This document shows, piece after piece, positions 17,039 to 25,630 of a stretch of DNA of 64,000 bases (position 1 is the first letter of the stretch; every line of letters starts with the position of its first letter). Source of the stretch: Roseibacillus persicicus (GTDB lineage Bacteria > Verrucomicrobiota > Verrucomicrobiia > Verrucomicrobiales > Akkermansiaceae); assembly GCF_014651675.1 (NCBI RefSeq), contig NZ_BMXI01000019.1, positions 1 to 64,000 of the forward strand, given 5' to 3'. The translations under genes were made by a program, and so were the position numbers. The notes under the pieces are model-generated. The model had not been told where the DNA came from. It saw nothing but the letters and a program-made list of their open reading frames with translations, and did no database searches.

Positions 17039-18175
17039 TCATGGTAAGGGGGATACGAAGGCGCCGGCCTTGCTCGCGATGCGATTCGGATCGGGCTTTT
17101 TTAGGATCTGCGAAATGAAGGGGGAGGTCATGGCGCGGAGGAGGGCGCTGTAGTCGAGCTGAAAGGGGATTTCGCTGCCGACTTGCAGACTGCTGCGGTA
17201 GTTGCTGACGTCGACGACGAGGTGGTCGCTGCTGGCGGCGAGGATCTTGATGCCGGGTGGGGGAGTCAGGCCGTCGGGGTCGGTGTCTTGGCGACCGATG
17301 GCGAGAATGGCTTGGGTGATGGTGCCTCTCTGGCTGCCAGGGAGAACTTCCCCGAAGGCCGCTTGGGCAAGTTTTCCCCAAGGCTGGGCGGGTTTGGTCT
17401 TCAGCTCGATGATTTCGGCGAAAAGGGTGATGGCCGAGGGGTGCAGGCCCTTGATGACGGTGCGGTGTAGAGGTTCGCAGCCTAACAGAAGCGCTTCGCC
17501 AAGACGGAGATTGTTGATGCGGCCGGTGTTGTTTCCGCTGAGGGCCCAGATGAGATTGGCGGAATTGCCTCCTGAGACAGTGTTGACGATGGGGCCGAAG
17601 GTGGCATCCAGCGAGTCGGCGAGAGAGGAGAGCTGCCCCATATTTGTCGCGTCGGGAGAGACTCCGCTGCGACAGGCGAGATTGGTGCCGATTCCCATGA
17701 AGAGGATGTTGGGAAGGCTGAGAACGGTGCGGACGGTTTTTTCTAACAGCTCAGGCATGATGCCTTCGCGGAGGTCGCCTAATTCCACCATCAGAACAAT
17801 GCCATGAACGCAATTGTTTTTCTGTGCGGCTTTGGAAAGACTGGTGATGACGTCGAGCTCGGTATTGAGACTAACCTCGGTCTGGGTGACCACTTGGTTG
17901 GCTTGGCTCGGCATGGGAGAGCGGAGCAAGGTCATGGTGCTCGAGACGTGGGCAGCCCTCATGCGCTGAATATTTTGCAAGCGCGAGTCACCCAAACCCC
18001 GGACGCCCGCCCGCAGCCAAGTTCGTGCGATCTCTGGCAAGCCCAAGGTCGACTTGGTGACGCCGGTGACGGAGATGCCGCGCTGATGAAGCCGGTCCAC
18101 GAGGGTGACGGCGTTGTGGTGGATCTTGCCTAGGTCGATCTCCAGGCGGGGAGCTGCTAAGGGGGCTATGTTGAT
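17039..18175 (-). CDS. alanine/ornithine racemase-like PLP enzyme (Orr/YhfX type)
   Basis: PLP-dependent racemase of the alanine-racemase N-terminal-domain family, closest in pattern to ornithine racemase (Orr). The PLP lysine is in GVTKSTLG, followed by GDSRLQN, VELGDLREGI, VSGGNSAN and LRLGEALLLG. The first usual start codon is GTG at 18,100 (353 residues), but the conserved first strand (PRLEIDLGKIHHNA) is encoded in frame just upstream, before any ATG, GTG or TTG. Initiation may therefore use ATA at 18,169, overlapping the TAG of the preceding gene, or ATC at 18,175, which sits 6 bases after AGGGGG. I extend the feature to 18,175 for that reason. It is the second gene of a pair with DUF1611, suggesting a shared D-amino acid pathway. 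Confidence 0.8.
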   Translation of the reverse strand: MNIAPLAAPRLEIDLGKIHHNAVTLVDRLHQRGISVTGVTKSTLGLPEIARTWLRAGVRGLGDSRLQNIQRMRAAHVSSTMTLLRSPMPSQANQVVTQTEVSLNTELDVITSLSKAAQKNNCVHGIVLMVELGDLREGIMPELLEKTVRTVLSLPNILFMGIGTNLACRSGVSPDATNMGQLSSLADSLDATFGPIVNTVSGGNSANLIWALSGNNTGRINNLRLGEALLLGCEPLHRTVIKGLHPSAITLFAEIIELKTKPAQPWGKLAQAAFGEVLPGSQRGTITQAILAIGRQDTDPDGLTPPPGIKILAASSDHLVVDVSNYRSSLQVGSEIPFQLDYSALLRAMTSPFISQILKKPDPNRIASKAGAFVSPLP

Positions 18176-19356
18176 GGGGAACCCCCTAGTTGGGGAAAGG
18201 CCGCGAGAACCATCTCGACCAAGCGTTCTGGTGAACGGGTGAGGGCGTCGGTCGCGGGGATGCCGAGCTCGCTTTCGAAGTGTTCGATGGCCGTGGTGAC
18301 CTCGGCGTCGCTCATGTCTTCGTGATTGATAGTGAGGCCGATGACTTTGGTGTCGGAGAAGGTCTCGATGAGTTTGATTTCCGATGCCGGGGTGGGCATG
18401 GGCATCGTCTCGAAGTCGCAGCGGTGCTTTCGCGCGGGCGCGTGTTGGAGCACGACTCCGTGGGGACAGCTTCCCCGTAGAATGAAGCTGGAAGTTGAGT
18501 AGGCGGGGTGGCTGAGGGCGCCTTGTCCCTCGATGAGGATGACATCGGGAGCCTCGTTTTCGAAGGCTTCCACGATGGTGGCTTCCAGTTCCCCAGCACA
18601 GAATTGGGAGGGGACGGCATCGAGAGCCAGCCCGTAGCGCGCGCCCTGGATAATGCCGGTTTGACCCGTGCCGATCATTACGGCTTTGATTCCACGCTTC
18701 TTTAATTCGCTGGCGAGAATGGTAGCGGTGGTGCGCTTGCCGATGGCGCAGTCGGTGCCGAGCACGGCAATGCGGGGGCAGGTGACCTGGGAGATTCGGC
18801 CACTGAAGACGCGTAAATCTTTCTTATCCCGGGGCTGTCGCACATCGCGGATGGTGACCTTTGCCCGTGCGGCAGCAGCGGCGAACTCGGGGTCGTCGTT
18901 GAGGAACTCGTGGAGTCCGTTAACGAGGTTCATTCCTCGCGAGATTGCTCGCAGAAGAAGCTTTCGCTCCACTGGCGACAGCAATCCGCTGGCAGGAGCG
19001 ATTCCGTAGATGAAATAGCGTGGGGTATGATTTGCCTTGGCCAAGGCTTCATCAAGGTCGCGGCAGATGGGGATTCCGTTCGGGGCATCATCCAACACGG
19101 CACCCGCGTCCTGACCGGTCCGCTGACTATCGATGATGGAGAGGATTTCGTATTTTTCGGAATGGCGCACGAGACCGTTCGCGGTCTTGCCATCAATCTC
19201 GCCAAATTGTCCTTCACAGTAGACGATGGCGGTATCGGGATGGATTTTTCCCAGACTGAGAAAGGGCTTCTTTTCCTTTTGGCTAGTAGTCGCGGCTGGG
19301 GTGGGGAGGTCGTTAAAGAAGAATGATGACGACGGGGTAGTGGACTTTTTTGACAT
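18166..19356 (-). CDS. DUF1611 family protein, D-glutamate N-acetyltransferase (DgcN)-like
   Basis: 396 residues with the two DUF1611 parts: an N-terminal Rossmann-like domain (about 38-190) and a C-terminal P-loop domain starting at VLGTDCAIGKRTT (199-210), with GTGQTGIIQG near 230 and LIEGQGAL near 275. A characterised relative is DgcN, which N-acetylates D-glutamate in D-amino acid breakdown. The first 35 residues are Ser/Thr-rich and not part of the domain, so a later start is possible. DgcN-type genes are usually beside a dipeptide epimerase; here the partner is an Orr-type racemase, with end and start overlapping. Activity on D-glutamate is a family-level guess. Confidence 0.8.
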   Translation of the reverse strand: MSKKSTTPSSSFFFNDLPTPAATTSQKEKKPFLSLGKIHPDTAIVYCEGQFGEIDGKTANGLVRHSEKYEILSIIDSQRTGQDAGAVLDDAPNGIPICRDLDEALAKANHTPRYFIYGIAPASGLLSPVERKLLLRAISRGMNLVNGLHEFLNDDPEFAAAAARAKVTIRDVRQPRDKKDLRVFSGRISQVTCPRIAVLGTDCAIGKRTTATILASELKKRGIKAVMIGTGQTGIIQGARYGLALDAVPSQFCAGELEATIVEAFENEAPDVILIEGQGALSHPAYSTSSFILRGSCPHGVVLQHAPARKHRCDFETMPMPTPASEIKLIETFSDTKVIGLTINHEDMSDAEVTTAIEHFESELGIPATDALTRSPERLVEMVLAAFPQLGGSPST

Positions 19357-19526
19357 GGTGGCTCCTCAAGCTGGGCTCGGAGGAGGTGACAGAATCGCGC
19401 CATCGGCAGGGGCCAAAAGGCGACGATAAATCCCCACCAAGATGAACAGGTAAGAGGGCCTTGTAACAGGCTTTGGAAAGGAAGATAGGAATACTTGTTC
19501 TTATCGCCTTGTTTCGGTGCCGTGAG

Positions 19527-22265
19527 TTAAAACGACCGCAGGTAAACTTTGTAGAAGCGTTTTTCGACGTCGATGGGTTGGGTCTCGGTGACACGGTAGC
19601 GGTCGTTGCCGAGGCTTTGCACCGTAACGTTGTGGTCGTAGAAGCGGGAGAAGCTGGACAGGTCGGTGCTTCGTCCGACAAAGAAGTCAGAGTCCTGGAC
19701 ATTGAGCGCTTCGACGTCCCAGATGTAGGTGAACTCGCCGGGCGCAGTTTGCTCCACGCTGACGATTTGACTGTCAATCAGGATGGGGGCGGGTTGCCGG
19801 GTGCCGCAGATGTCGTCGATGACGAGACCTTGTCCGCCGATGGCGATTTGATTGACGATGCCGTCCAGTTTGACGATGCCGACAATCTTTCCATCGCGGA
19901 CTTCACTGACGACTGAGGCGGTGACTTCGGCGTCGGTCCCGGCGTGAAAAACTTGCCCGTCCAAATCGGTGATGAGGTCATAGCTGTAGGTCTCAGAGTT
20001 GACTGTTAGCAAGGCCTGGCGACCGGAAGCGAGTCCCAAGTCACGGAAGCGAAACGAGACGTCGGACCAATCACCATAGAGCTCGGTGATATAAGCGGTC
20101 GAATTGAGCAAGGTGAGTTCCTGGCCACTCCCTCCTGCGGATTGCGTGTTGGAGATGGTGGCGGTTCCGTCAAGGTATTGGTCGTCGACGGTGATGAAAT
20201 AGAGGAATGCCATCGCGGTACCATCGTCGTGGTAGATGAGGTCTTCATTGAATATCCCGTATGTGAGGCTGGGGTCCCAAGTGTTGAAGTTGTGGCACTG
20301 GGGCCCCCCGGTGAAGGGCGTCTGCATCAGGTTGTCGAGCTGGATGTTGAAGCCTCCGATGATCACTCTTTCGAGATCGCCCGTGATGGTCACGGTGCCC
20401 GAGTTGCCGGACGAGACCACGCTGATATAGGCTCCTCCCAGACTGGTGTCGTTGAGCTCGGTGAAGTTTTGCACATTCCCTGAGCTGATGCCGTTGATCA
20501 CCATTCGGACATCGAGGCCGAAACCTTGCGGACCTCCGTTGGCTCCGAAATTGGCGAATTGGAAGGAGAGGCGTGAGGCGCAGAGGAGGTCGAACTTGAG
20601 GGAAGCAAAGTCGAGGTCGATCGCTTGTCCCGTGCCGCCGGTTTGGTTGTCCCCGGTGATGGTTGCGCTGCCCTCGTCGTTGATGCGGAAGTCGCAAACG
20701 GTGAAGGTGGTGTTGTCCTCGCCGAAGGTGTCGCCGTTCTCATAGACTTCGCCAAGAGGCTCCTCCCCAAATCCCACCACGAGAGGCTCCGGGCATTCTT
20801 CGATGCAGACCCGATCGAGGTAGAGGCCCTCGGCGTAAAGGGCGATCTCGTTGGCTGCGCCATTGAGGCGGATGACACCTCGTTCCCAATCGCCGTGGGC
20901 TTGCGTGACAAAGACTTCCACAGTCATATCGCCGATGGTTTGGCCGTCCAGCTCACTTAGGCGATTCCCAACGGCTTGAGCCCCACCAATAGATAAGGTG
21001 AAGTTGTCGGTAAATTGGCCATATTGGAAGGCGAGCCCATTGAAGCAGACTTTGCCGAAGTTGATCTCTCCAGCGTTGAGAAGGAGCTCATTGCCCGATC
21101 CCAAGGCATGGTTGTCAGTGGAGATCTGAGCCGGGGTGTCAATGCTCTGAGGATTTGCAATCGATAGTTCGAAGCCGTCCTCGTTGATGGTGTCGCCTTT
21201 GACGTATTTGGTTCCGACATTCTCGCCCTCGAAGTCGATGCAATCCTGTAGGCAATCAGCCACGCAAAAGTGGTCGAGGTAGAAGTCTTTTCCCGTGATT
21301 GCGAAATCTTCGATCCGCCCCAGGAAGCAAGCAATACCTTGACCCGAGTTGGTTGGGTTATCTTGGATGACGACCATTGCGTCGCCGATCATTTGTCCGT
21401 CTAGCGCGGAGATGCTTGATGCGATGGTAGTGATTCCATTCACCGTGACCTCTACCTGCTCCTTGGTGTAAAAGTGAAATTTAACCACGCTCCAGCAATC
21501 GGAACCCACGTTGAATCCGCTGTCCTGAAAGTGAAACTCCTTTCCGAGATGTCCCGCCTGGCGAAGGGTGGACGAGGTTGCTTGCCCAAAGGCCCCGTCG
21601 CGCTCTCTAATCTTGAAAGTGATCTCATTTTCAACGTAAGAACTCTCAATCGGGAAGGGGCCTTGCTTGTCGAGGTCTTCGAATTCGACGCAATGAATCT
21701 CTGGGATCGCGCTATCCGGACTGCTGGGGTTTTCGCAGGTGAGGAAGCAGATGTCATCGATCTGCAACTCTTGCCCGCCGACTGAAAAGCACTCGAAAGT
21801 TCCGTCCTGCGCGGTGAGGGTGATTTCGCCCGTCAGACGGTTGTTGGGCATGGTGCCAGTAATGACGATGTCGACGCCCTTGACACTGAGGGAACCAGGC
21901 TCGTTGGCGGGAATGGCCACAGAAGAGCCATCGATGGAAAAGTTGAAGTAGCCCCCTTGGTTGGAGAAACGGAACGAAACCTCCTTCAGGCCCGGGAGGC
22001 AGATTTGGACCGCCGCATTGTTCACGTTCAGAGCTTGTCCGGAATTGAGGGCCGAAATCGATTGTCCCACGGAAACCGAGCCGCCAGAGGTGGAGCCGCC
22101 ACCGGGAAGCTGGTTGGGCTGGGCGAGAAAGGTGGTGTTGAACGAGATGCTCTCCTGACTTCCGCTGAAAATGGTGCCAGAGGTGAAATTCTCGAAGTCG
22201 AGGCATTCTTGGGCAATGACGGGGAGGGCTAGAAGGAAGAAGAGGAGGGGGCGCAGGATTTTCAT
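19527..22265 (-). CDS. large secreted protein with five DFE-type repeats
   Basis: 912 residues, signal peptide 1-18 (LLFFLLALPVIAQ), then five repeats of about 155-165 residues. Each starts with a CxxFE/CIDFE-like motif, carries a strand with SFRF/FQFANFG, then DGQxxGD and I-x-GxxLxxDxIC. Start points are ECLDFENF, HCVEFEDL, DCIDFEGE, VVGFGEEP and CHNFNTW. Cysteines recur at the repeat borders, suggesting disulfides outside the cell. The last about 65 residues (QDSDFFVGRSTDLSSFSRFYD to the end) resemble a C-terminal module found at the end of many secreted Verrucomicrobia proteins. I recognise no enzyme motif. It diverges from the small membrane gene at 22,435. Confidence 0.78.
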   Translation of the reverse strand: MKILRPLLFFLLALPVIAQECLDFENFTSGTIFSGSQESISFNTTFLAQPNQLPGGGSTSGGSVSVGQSISALNSGQALNVNNAAVQICLPGLKEVSFRFSNQGGYFNFSIDGSSVAIPANEPGSLSVKGVDIVITGTMPNNRLTGEITLTAQDGTFECFSVGGQELQIDDICFLTCENPSSPDSAIPEIHCVEFEDLDKQGPFPIESSYVENEITFKIRERDGAFGQATSSTLRQAGHLGKEFHFQDSGFNVGSDCWSVVKFHFYTKEQVEVTVNGITTIASSISALDGQMIGDAMVVIQDNPTNSGQGIACFLGRIEDFAITGKDFYLDHFCVADCLQDCIDFEGENVGTKYVKGDTINEDGFELSIANPQSIDTPAQISTDNHALGSGNELLLNAGEINFGKVCFNGLAFQYGQFTDNFTLSIGGAQAVGNRLSELDGQTIGDMTVEVFVTQAHGDWERGVIRLNGAANEIALYAEGLYLDRVCIEECPEPLVVGFGEEPLGEVYENGDTFGEDNTTFTVCDFRINDEGSATITGDNQTGGTGQAIDLDFASLKFDLLCASRLSFQFANFGANGGPQGFGLDVRMVINGISSGNVQNFTELNDTSLGGAYISVVSSGNSGTVTITGDLERVIIGGFNIQLDNLMQTPFTGGPQCHNFNTWDPSLTYGIFNEDLIYHDDGTAMAFLYFITVDDQYLDGTATISNTQSAGGSGQELTLLNSTAYITELYGDWSDVSFRFRDLGLASGRQALLTVNSETYSYDLITDLDGQVFHAGTDAEVTASVVSEVRDGKIVGIVKLDGIVNQIAIGGQGLVIDDICGTRQPAPILIDSQIVSVEQTAPGEFTYIWDVEALNVQDSDFFVGRSTDLSSFSRFYDHNVTVQSLGNDRYRVTETQPIDVEKRFYKVYLRSF

Positions 22266-22434
22266 CGGGGTCGTTGTTAGAGTAAAGATAGCGAAAGGGA
22301 GAAAATAGGGAAGCTTGCTATCCTTCGGAAGGGTGAAGGAATTAGAGGTTTGATTGACTACTCTGGGTCAACCGCAATTGGTCGCTCCTATTTTGAGACT
22401 TTTCATCTTTCCTTGCGAAAGAGAGACTCGGCAG

Positions 22435-22869
22435 ATGGATGGTTTGGAGGCAATTCCGATGATGATTGTAGCCTTGGTGGAAGCCTTGATTGCGCTGATT
22501 GTCCTTATCGTGGAGTTGGTCGTGCTTCTGGTGGAGCTTGCTATCTGGGGGATTCTTTGGCTCGTGGGGCGGAAGAAAGAGCGTCCCAATCTGCGTCAAG
22601 GTCATCGGAGGTTTCAGCCGAAAGACCTGCTCCCAAAGTTGTTGGCTTATGGATTGGTGGCGCTGGGTGTGGGAGGCTTCATTGCGCACGAAGCTTTTCT
22701 GAAAGCTCGCGTCAGCTTTTCGTCGGATTCGGTGATTCCTGCGTGGGCGGTGCAATATGAGCTACGGTCGGATTCGGGACGGGTTCAATCGAAGACGCGG
22801 GCAGATGACTATTTGACCTACCGTTGGGATTATCTTGTGGTTACCGACGAGCGCTACGAGCCCGTGTAA
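22435..22869 (+). CDS. small membrane protein, possibly interrupted by an in-frame stop
   Basis: About 144 residues from the ATG at 22,435; an upstream in-frame ATG at 22,354 would add 27 residues without hydrophobic or conserved character. A long hydrophobic stretch (IVALVEALIALIVLIVELVVLLVELAIW, read in pieces) spans about 10-40, and a second membrane segment lies near 70-90. The rest is probably extracytoplasmic and contains YLTYRWDYLVV. The TAA at 22,867 is followed directly, in the same frame, by 61 further open codons rich in Lys/Glu. No family recognised. Confidence 0.65.
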   Translation: MDGLEAIPMMIVALVEALIALIVLIVELVVLLVELAIWGILWLVGRKKERPNLRQGHRRFQPKDLLPKLLAYGLVALGVGGFIAHEAFLKARVSFSSDSVIPAWAVQYELRSDSGRVQSKTRADDYLTYRWDYLVVTDERYEPV

Positions 22870-23055
22870 GTGGATTTGACGGGAAAGGATCAAGTCATTG
22901 CACTCAAGTCCCGTCGGCTGGAGAAGTTGACCGAGGAGTTGAAAGAGAAAGCGGCGGGGAAGGTGAGCGGATTTTTAAAAGGCCTACGAAGCAAAGAGGA
23001 TTCGCCCACTGAAGAGCAGAGTGAAGAGTCTTCCGAAGAAGTCGACGCCGAGTGA
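22870..23055 (+). CDS. short charged ORF continuing in frame after the upstream stop
   Basis: 61 codons from a GTG directly after the TAA of the membrane gene, in the same frame. The product is highly charged (KSRRLEKLTEELKEKAAGK, then an acidic tail EEQSEESSEEVDAE) and probably helical. Either it is a separate small gene with a GTG start, or it is the cytoplasmic tail of the upstream protein separated by a nonsense codon. A separate ribosome site is not evident. Confidence 0.4.
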   Translation: MDLTGKDQVIALKSRRLEKLTEELKEKAAGKVSGFLKGLRSKEDSPTEEQSEESSEEVDAE

Positions 23056-23120
23056 TCGTGCGGAACAGGCTTTCTTGATTTTCGATTTCTCTTTTTTGCA
23101 TTTTGGCGACAGCCTGAGGC

Positions 23121-25535
23121 ATGGATATTGCCGTTTCTGATTACGAGAAGTTGGGGAAGTTTTACCTGGGCCGGGGCTATGACTTGGCGAAGGGCGAGCT
23201 GGAAGACAATCTGACCCTCTATGACTCCAAGGACCTGGTGACCCACGGCGCGGTGCTGGGGATGACGGGTTCGGGCAAGACGGGGCTTTGTCTCGGACTA
23301 CTGGAGGAGGCGGCGATGGATAATATCCCTGCCATCGTGATCGACCCCAAGGGTGATATCCCGAACCTGATGCTGACTTTCCCTAGCTTTCAGGGCAGTG
23401 ATTTCGAGCCTTGGGTCAATGAGGATGACGCGCGCAAGAAGGGTAAGACGGTTCCTGAGTTTGCCTCGGGCGTGGCGGAGATGTGGAAGAACGGCATCGC
23501 GGATTGGGGGCAAAGTGGGGAGCGGGTGCAGCAAATGCGGGACAAAGTGGACATCAATGTCTTCACCCCCGGGAGCAAGGCGGGGATTCCGGTTTCGATC
23601 CTGAGTTCGCTCGATGTCCCGCCTTTCGAGGTGATGGATGATGGCGAGCTGTTGGGTGAGCGCATCGAGAGCACGGTGTCGTCGCTGCTTTCGTTGGTGG
23701 GAGTGGATGCGGATCCGATTCAGAGTCCGGAGGCGGTTTTACTGGGGGCGATTTTCCAGCATTGCTGGGGGAATGAGGAAAGTCTTTCGCTGGAAGGGCT
23801 GATTCGCAATATCCAGCGACCTCAGTTCGGCAAAGTGGGGGTGATTGATGTCGAGAGCTTTTATGGTGAGAAGGATCGTCAGAAGCTGGCTCTTAGGTTT
23901 AATAACTTGTTAGCCAGTCCCGGGTTCTCGACTTGGTTGGAGGGGCCACCGCTCGATATCCAGCGCATGATGTATACTCCAGAGGGAAAGGCGCGGGTTT
24001 CTATTTTCTCCATTGCCCATCTCAGCGACACCGAGCGCATGTTCTTCGTTTCCCTTCTCCTCAACCAGATGTTGGGTTGGATGCGGGCGCAGAGCGGCAC
24101 CACCAGTTTGCGGGCCATGCTTTATATTGACGAGATCTACGGCTACCTGCCGCCGGTCTCCAATCCACCGAGCAAGAAGCCGCTCATGACCATGCTCAAG
24201 CAGGCCCGCGCCTTTGGCTTGGGGGTCCTGGTGGCCACGCAGAACCCGGTGGACCTCGACTACAAGGCGCTCTCCAATATCGGAACCTGGTGGCTGGGGC
24301 GCCTGCAGACCGAGCGCGACAAGATGCGGGTTCTGGATGGTCTGGAGGGCGCGATGAGCGAGGGCGGTGCGAACTTTGACCGCTCGATGGTGAGCGAGTT
24401 GCTATCGGGACTGAAGGGGCGGGTCTTTCTGATGAACAACGTGCATGATGCGGCCCCCACGGTCTTTCATGTCCGCTGGGTGATGAGCTATCTGCGTGGT
24501 CCCTTGACCCGGCGACAGATCAAGACCCTGATGGATCCCAAGCGGGGCGCGTTCGAGGGCTCAACTACTAAGAAAGTAGTAGCTGCGGCCAACCCGATGG
24601 CCATGAGCCAGGCCGAGCCCGAGGCTCCCAAAGGCGAACGTCCGCTAGTGGGCAAGGGGGTGAAGGAGTTCTTCGTGCTCTTCGCCGGAGAGAGTGAAGG
24701 GGTGGAGTATCATCCCGCCTTGCTGCGGGAGGCCGAGGTTCACTTTTCCTCCAAGAAGGCAAAGATGGAAGGCTCGCGCCTCATTCGTTTCGTGAATCCC
24801 ATCGGGGAGCGGGGGATTGATTGGGAAGAGGACAGCGGCTGCACCGTCCCTTTGAAAAGTCTGAAGAGTCAGCCGCGCATGGGGGTCGGTTTCGCCAATC
24901 TGCCGGGCTACGCCATGAACGCGGACAACTACAAGCCGGTGGAAGACGAGTTCGAGGACTGGCTCTATCGCAACGAGCGCGTGGAGTTGTTCTTCTGCGA
25001 CGAGCTCGATGAATACTCGCAAATGGGCGAGGGCGAAGGGGACTTTCGGGCGCGGCTTCAGCTCAAGGCCCGCGAAGCGCGTGACGAGGCGGTGGAGAAA
25101 TTACGCGACAAATACGAGTCCAAGCTGCGGACCAAGGAGGGTCAGCTGGATCGGGCGGAGCTCGCTTTGGATAAGGAAAAGGCGCAAGCCCACACCGCGA
25201 CCATGCAGACGGGAGCGAAGATTGTGGGTGGGATTCTGGGTGCCTTGTTCGGGGCGCGAAAGTCTCGCGGCAGCACCGTGACCTCGGCCTCACGCGCCTA
25301 TCAGCAGCGAGCGGATGTCAAAGTGGCGGAGCGCAAGGTGGAGGGCTTGGAAGAGGAAGTCGCGCGCTTGGAAGCAGAACTGAAGGAAGAGATCGCCGAG
25401 ATGGACCGGGACTTTGACCCTCTTTACATGAAGTTCGAGACCGAGTCGGTGAAGCCCTACAAGAAGGATATCGAGGTGACCTCCGTTTCCTTGCTTTGGC
25501 TTCCCTACGATGAACGGGGAGAGAAAGTCTGGTGA
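23121..25535 (+). CDS. HerA/DUF87-like P-loop ATPase with C-terminal coiled coil
   Basis: 804 residues. Walker A is GMTGSGKT at 47-54, followed by VIDPKGDIPNL; Walker B is MLYIDEIYGYLP near 335, then a QARAFGLGVLVATQNPVDLDYK segment typical of HerA/FtsK-like motors. An arginine-rich motif follows (GRLQTERDKMRVLDGLEG). From about 650 there is a long coiled coil with a glycine-rich break (TGAKIVGGILGALFG near 700). Relatives are annotated as helicase HerA-like or DUF853 proteins, and some work in DNA processing with a nuclease, but no nuclease partner is visible here. The C-terminal coil is unusual for HerA itself, so a different role is possible. Confidence 0.82.
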   Translation: MDIAVSDYEKLGKFYLGRGYDLAKGELEDNLTLYDSKDLVTHGAVLGMTGSGKTGLCLGLLEEAAMDNIPAIVIDPKGDIPNLMLTFPSFQGSDFEPWVNEDDARKKGKTVPEFASGVAEMWKNGIADWGQSGERVQQMRDKVDINVFTPGSKAGIPVSILSSLDVPPFEVMDDGELLGERIESTVSSLLSLVGVDADPIQSPEAVLLGAIFQHCWGNEESLSLEGLIRNIQRPQFGKVGVIDVESFYGEKDRQKLALRFNNLLASPGFSTWLEGPPLDIQRMMYTPEGKARVSIFSIAHLSDTERMFFVSLLLNQMLGWMRAQSGTTSLRAMLYIDEIYGYLPPVSNPPSKKPLMTMLKQARAFGLGVLVATQNPVDLDYKALSNIGTWWLGRLQTERDKMRVLDGLEGAMSEGGANFDRSMVSELLSGLKGRVFLMNNVHDAAPTVFHVRWVMSYLRGPLTRRQIKTLMDPKRGAFEGSTTKKVVAAANPMAMSQAEPEAPKGERPLVGKGVKEFFVLFAGESEGVEYHPALLREAEVHFSSKKAKMEGSRLIRFVNPIGERGIDWEEDSGCTVPLKSLKSQPRMGVGFANLPGYAMNADNYKPVEDEFEDWLYRNERVELFFCDELDEYSQMGEGEGDFRARLQLKAREARDEAVEKLRDKYESKLRTKEGQLDRAELALDKEKAQAHTATMQTGAKIVGGILGALFGARKSRGSTVTSASRAYQQRADVKVAERKVEGLEEEVARLEAELKEEIAEMDRDFDPLYMKFETESVKPYKKDIEVTSVSLLWLPYDERGEKVW

Positions 25536-25630
25536 GGCGTCGAGTGGCGAGAGGCAGATTTTTCAAGAAATTTGCACTCTCGTAACATGAGCTTAACAAT
25601 TGTGAGGTTAGTAGGAGTGACAAGTTCACT

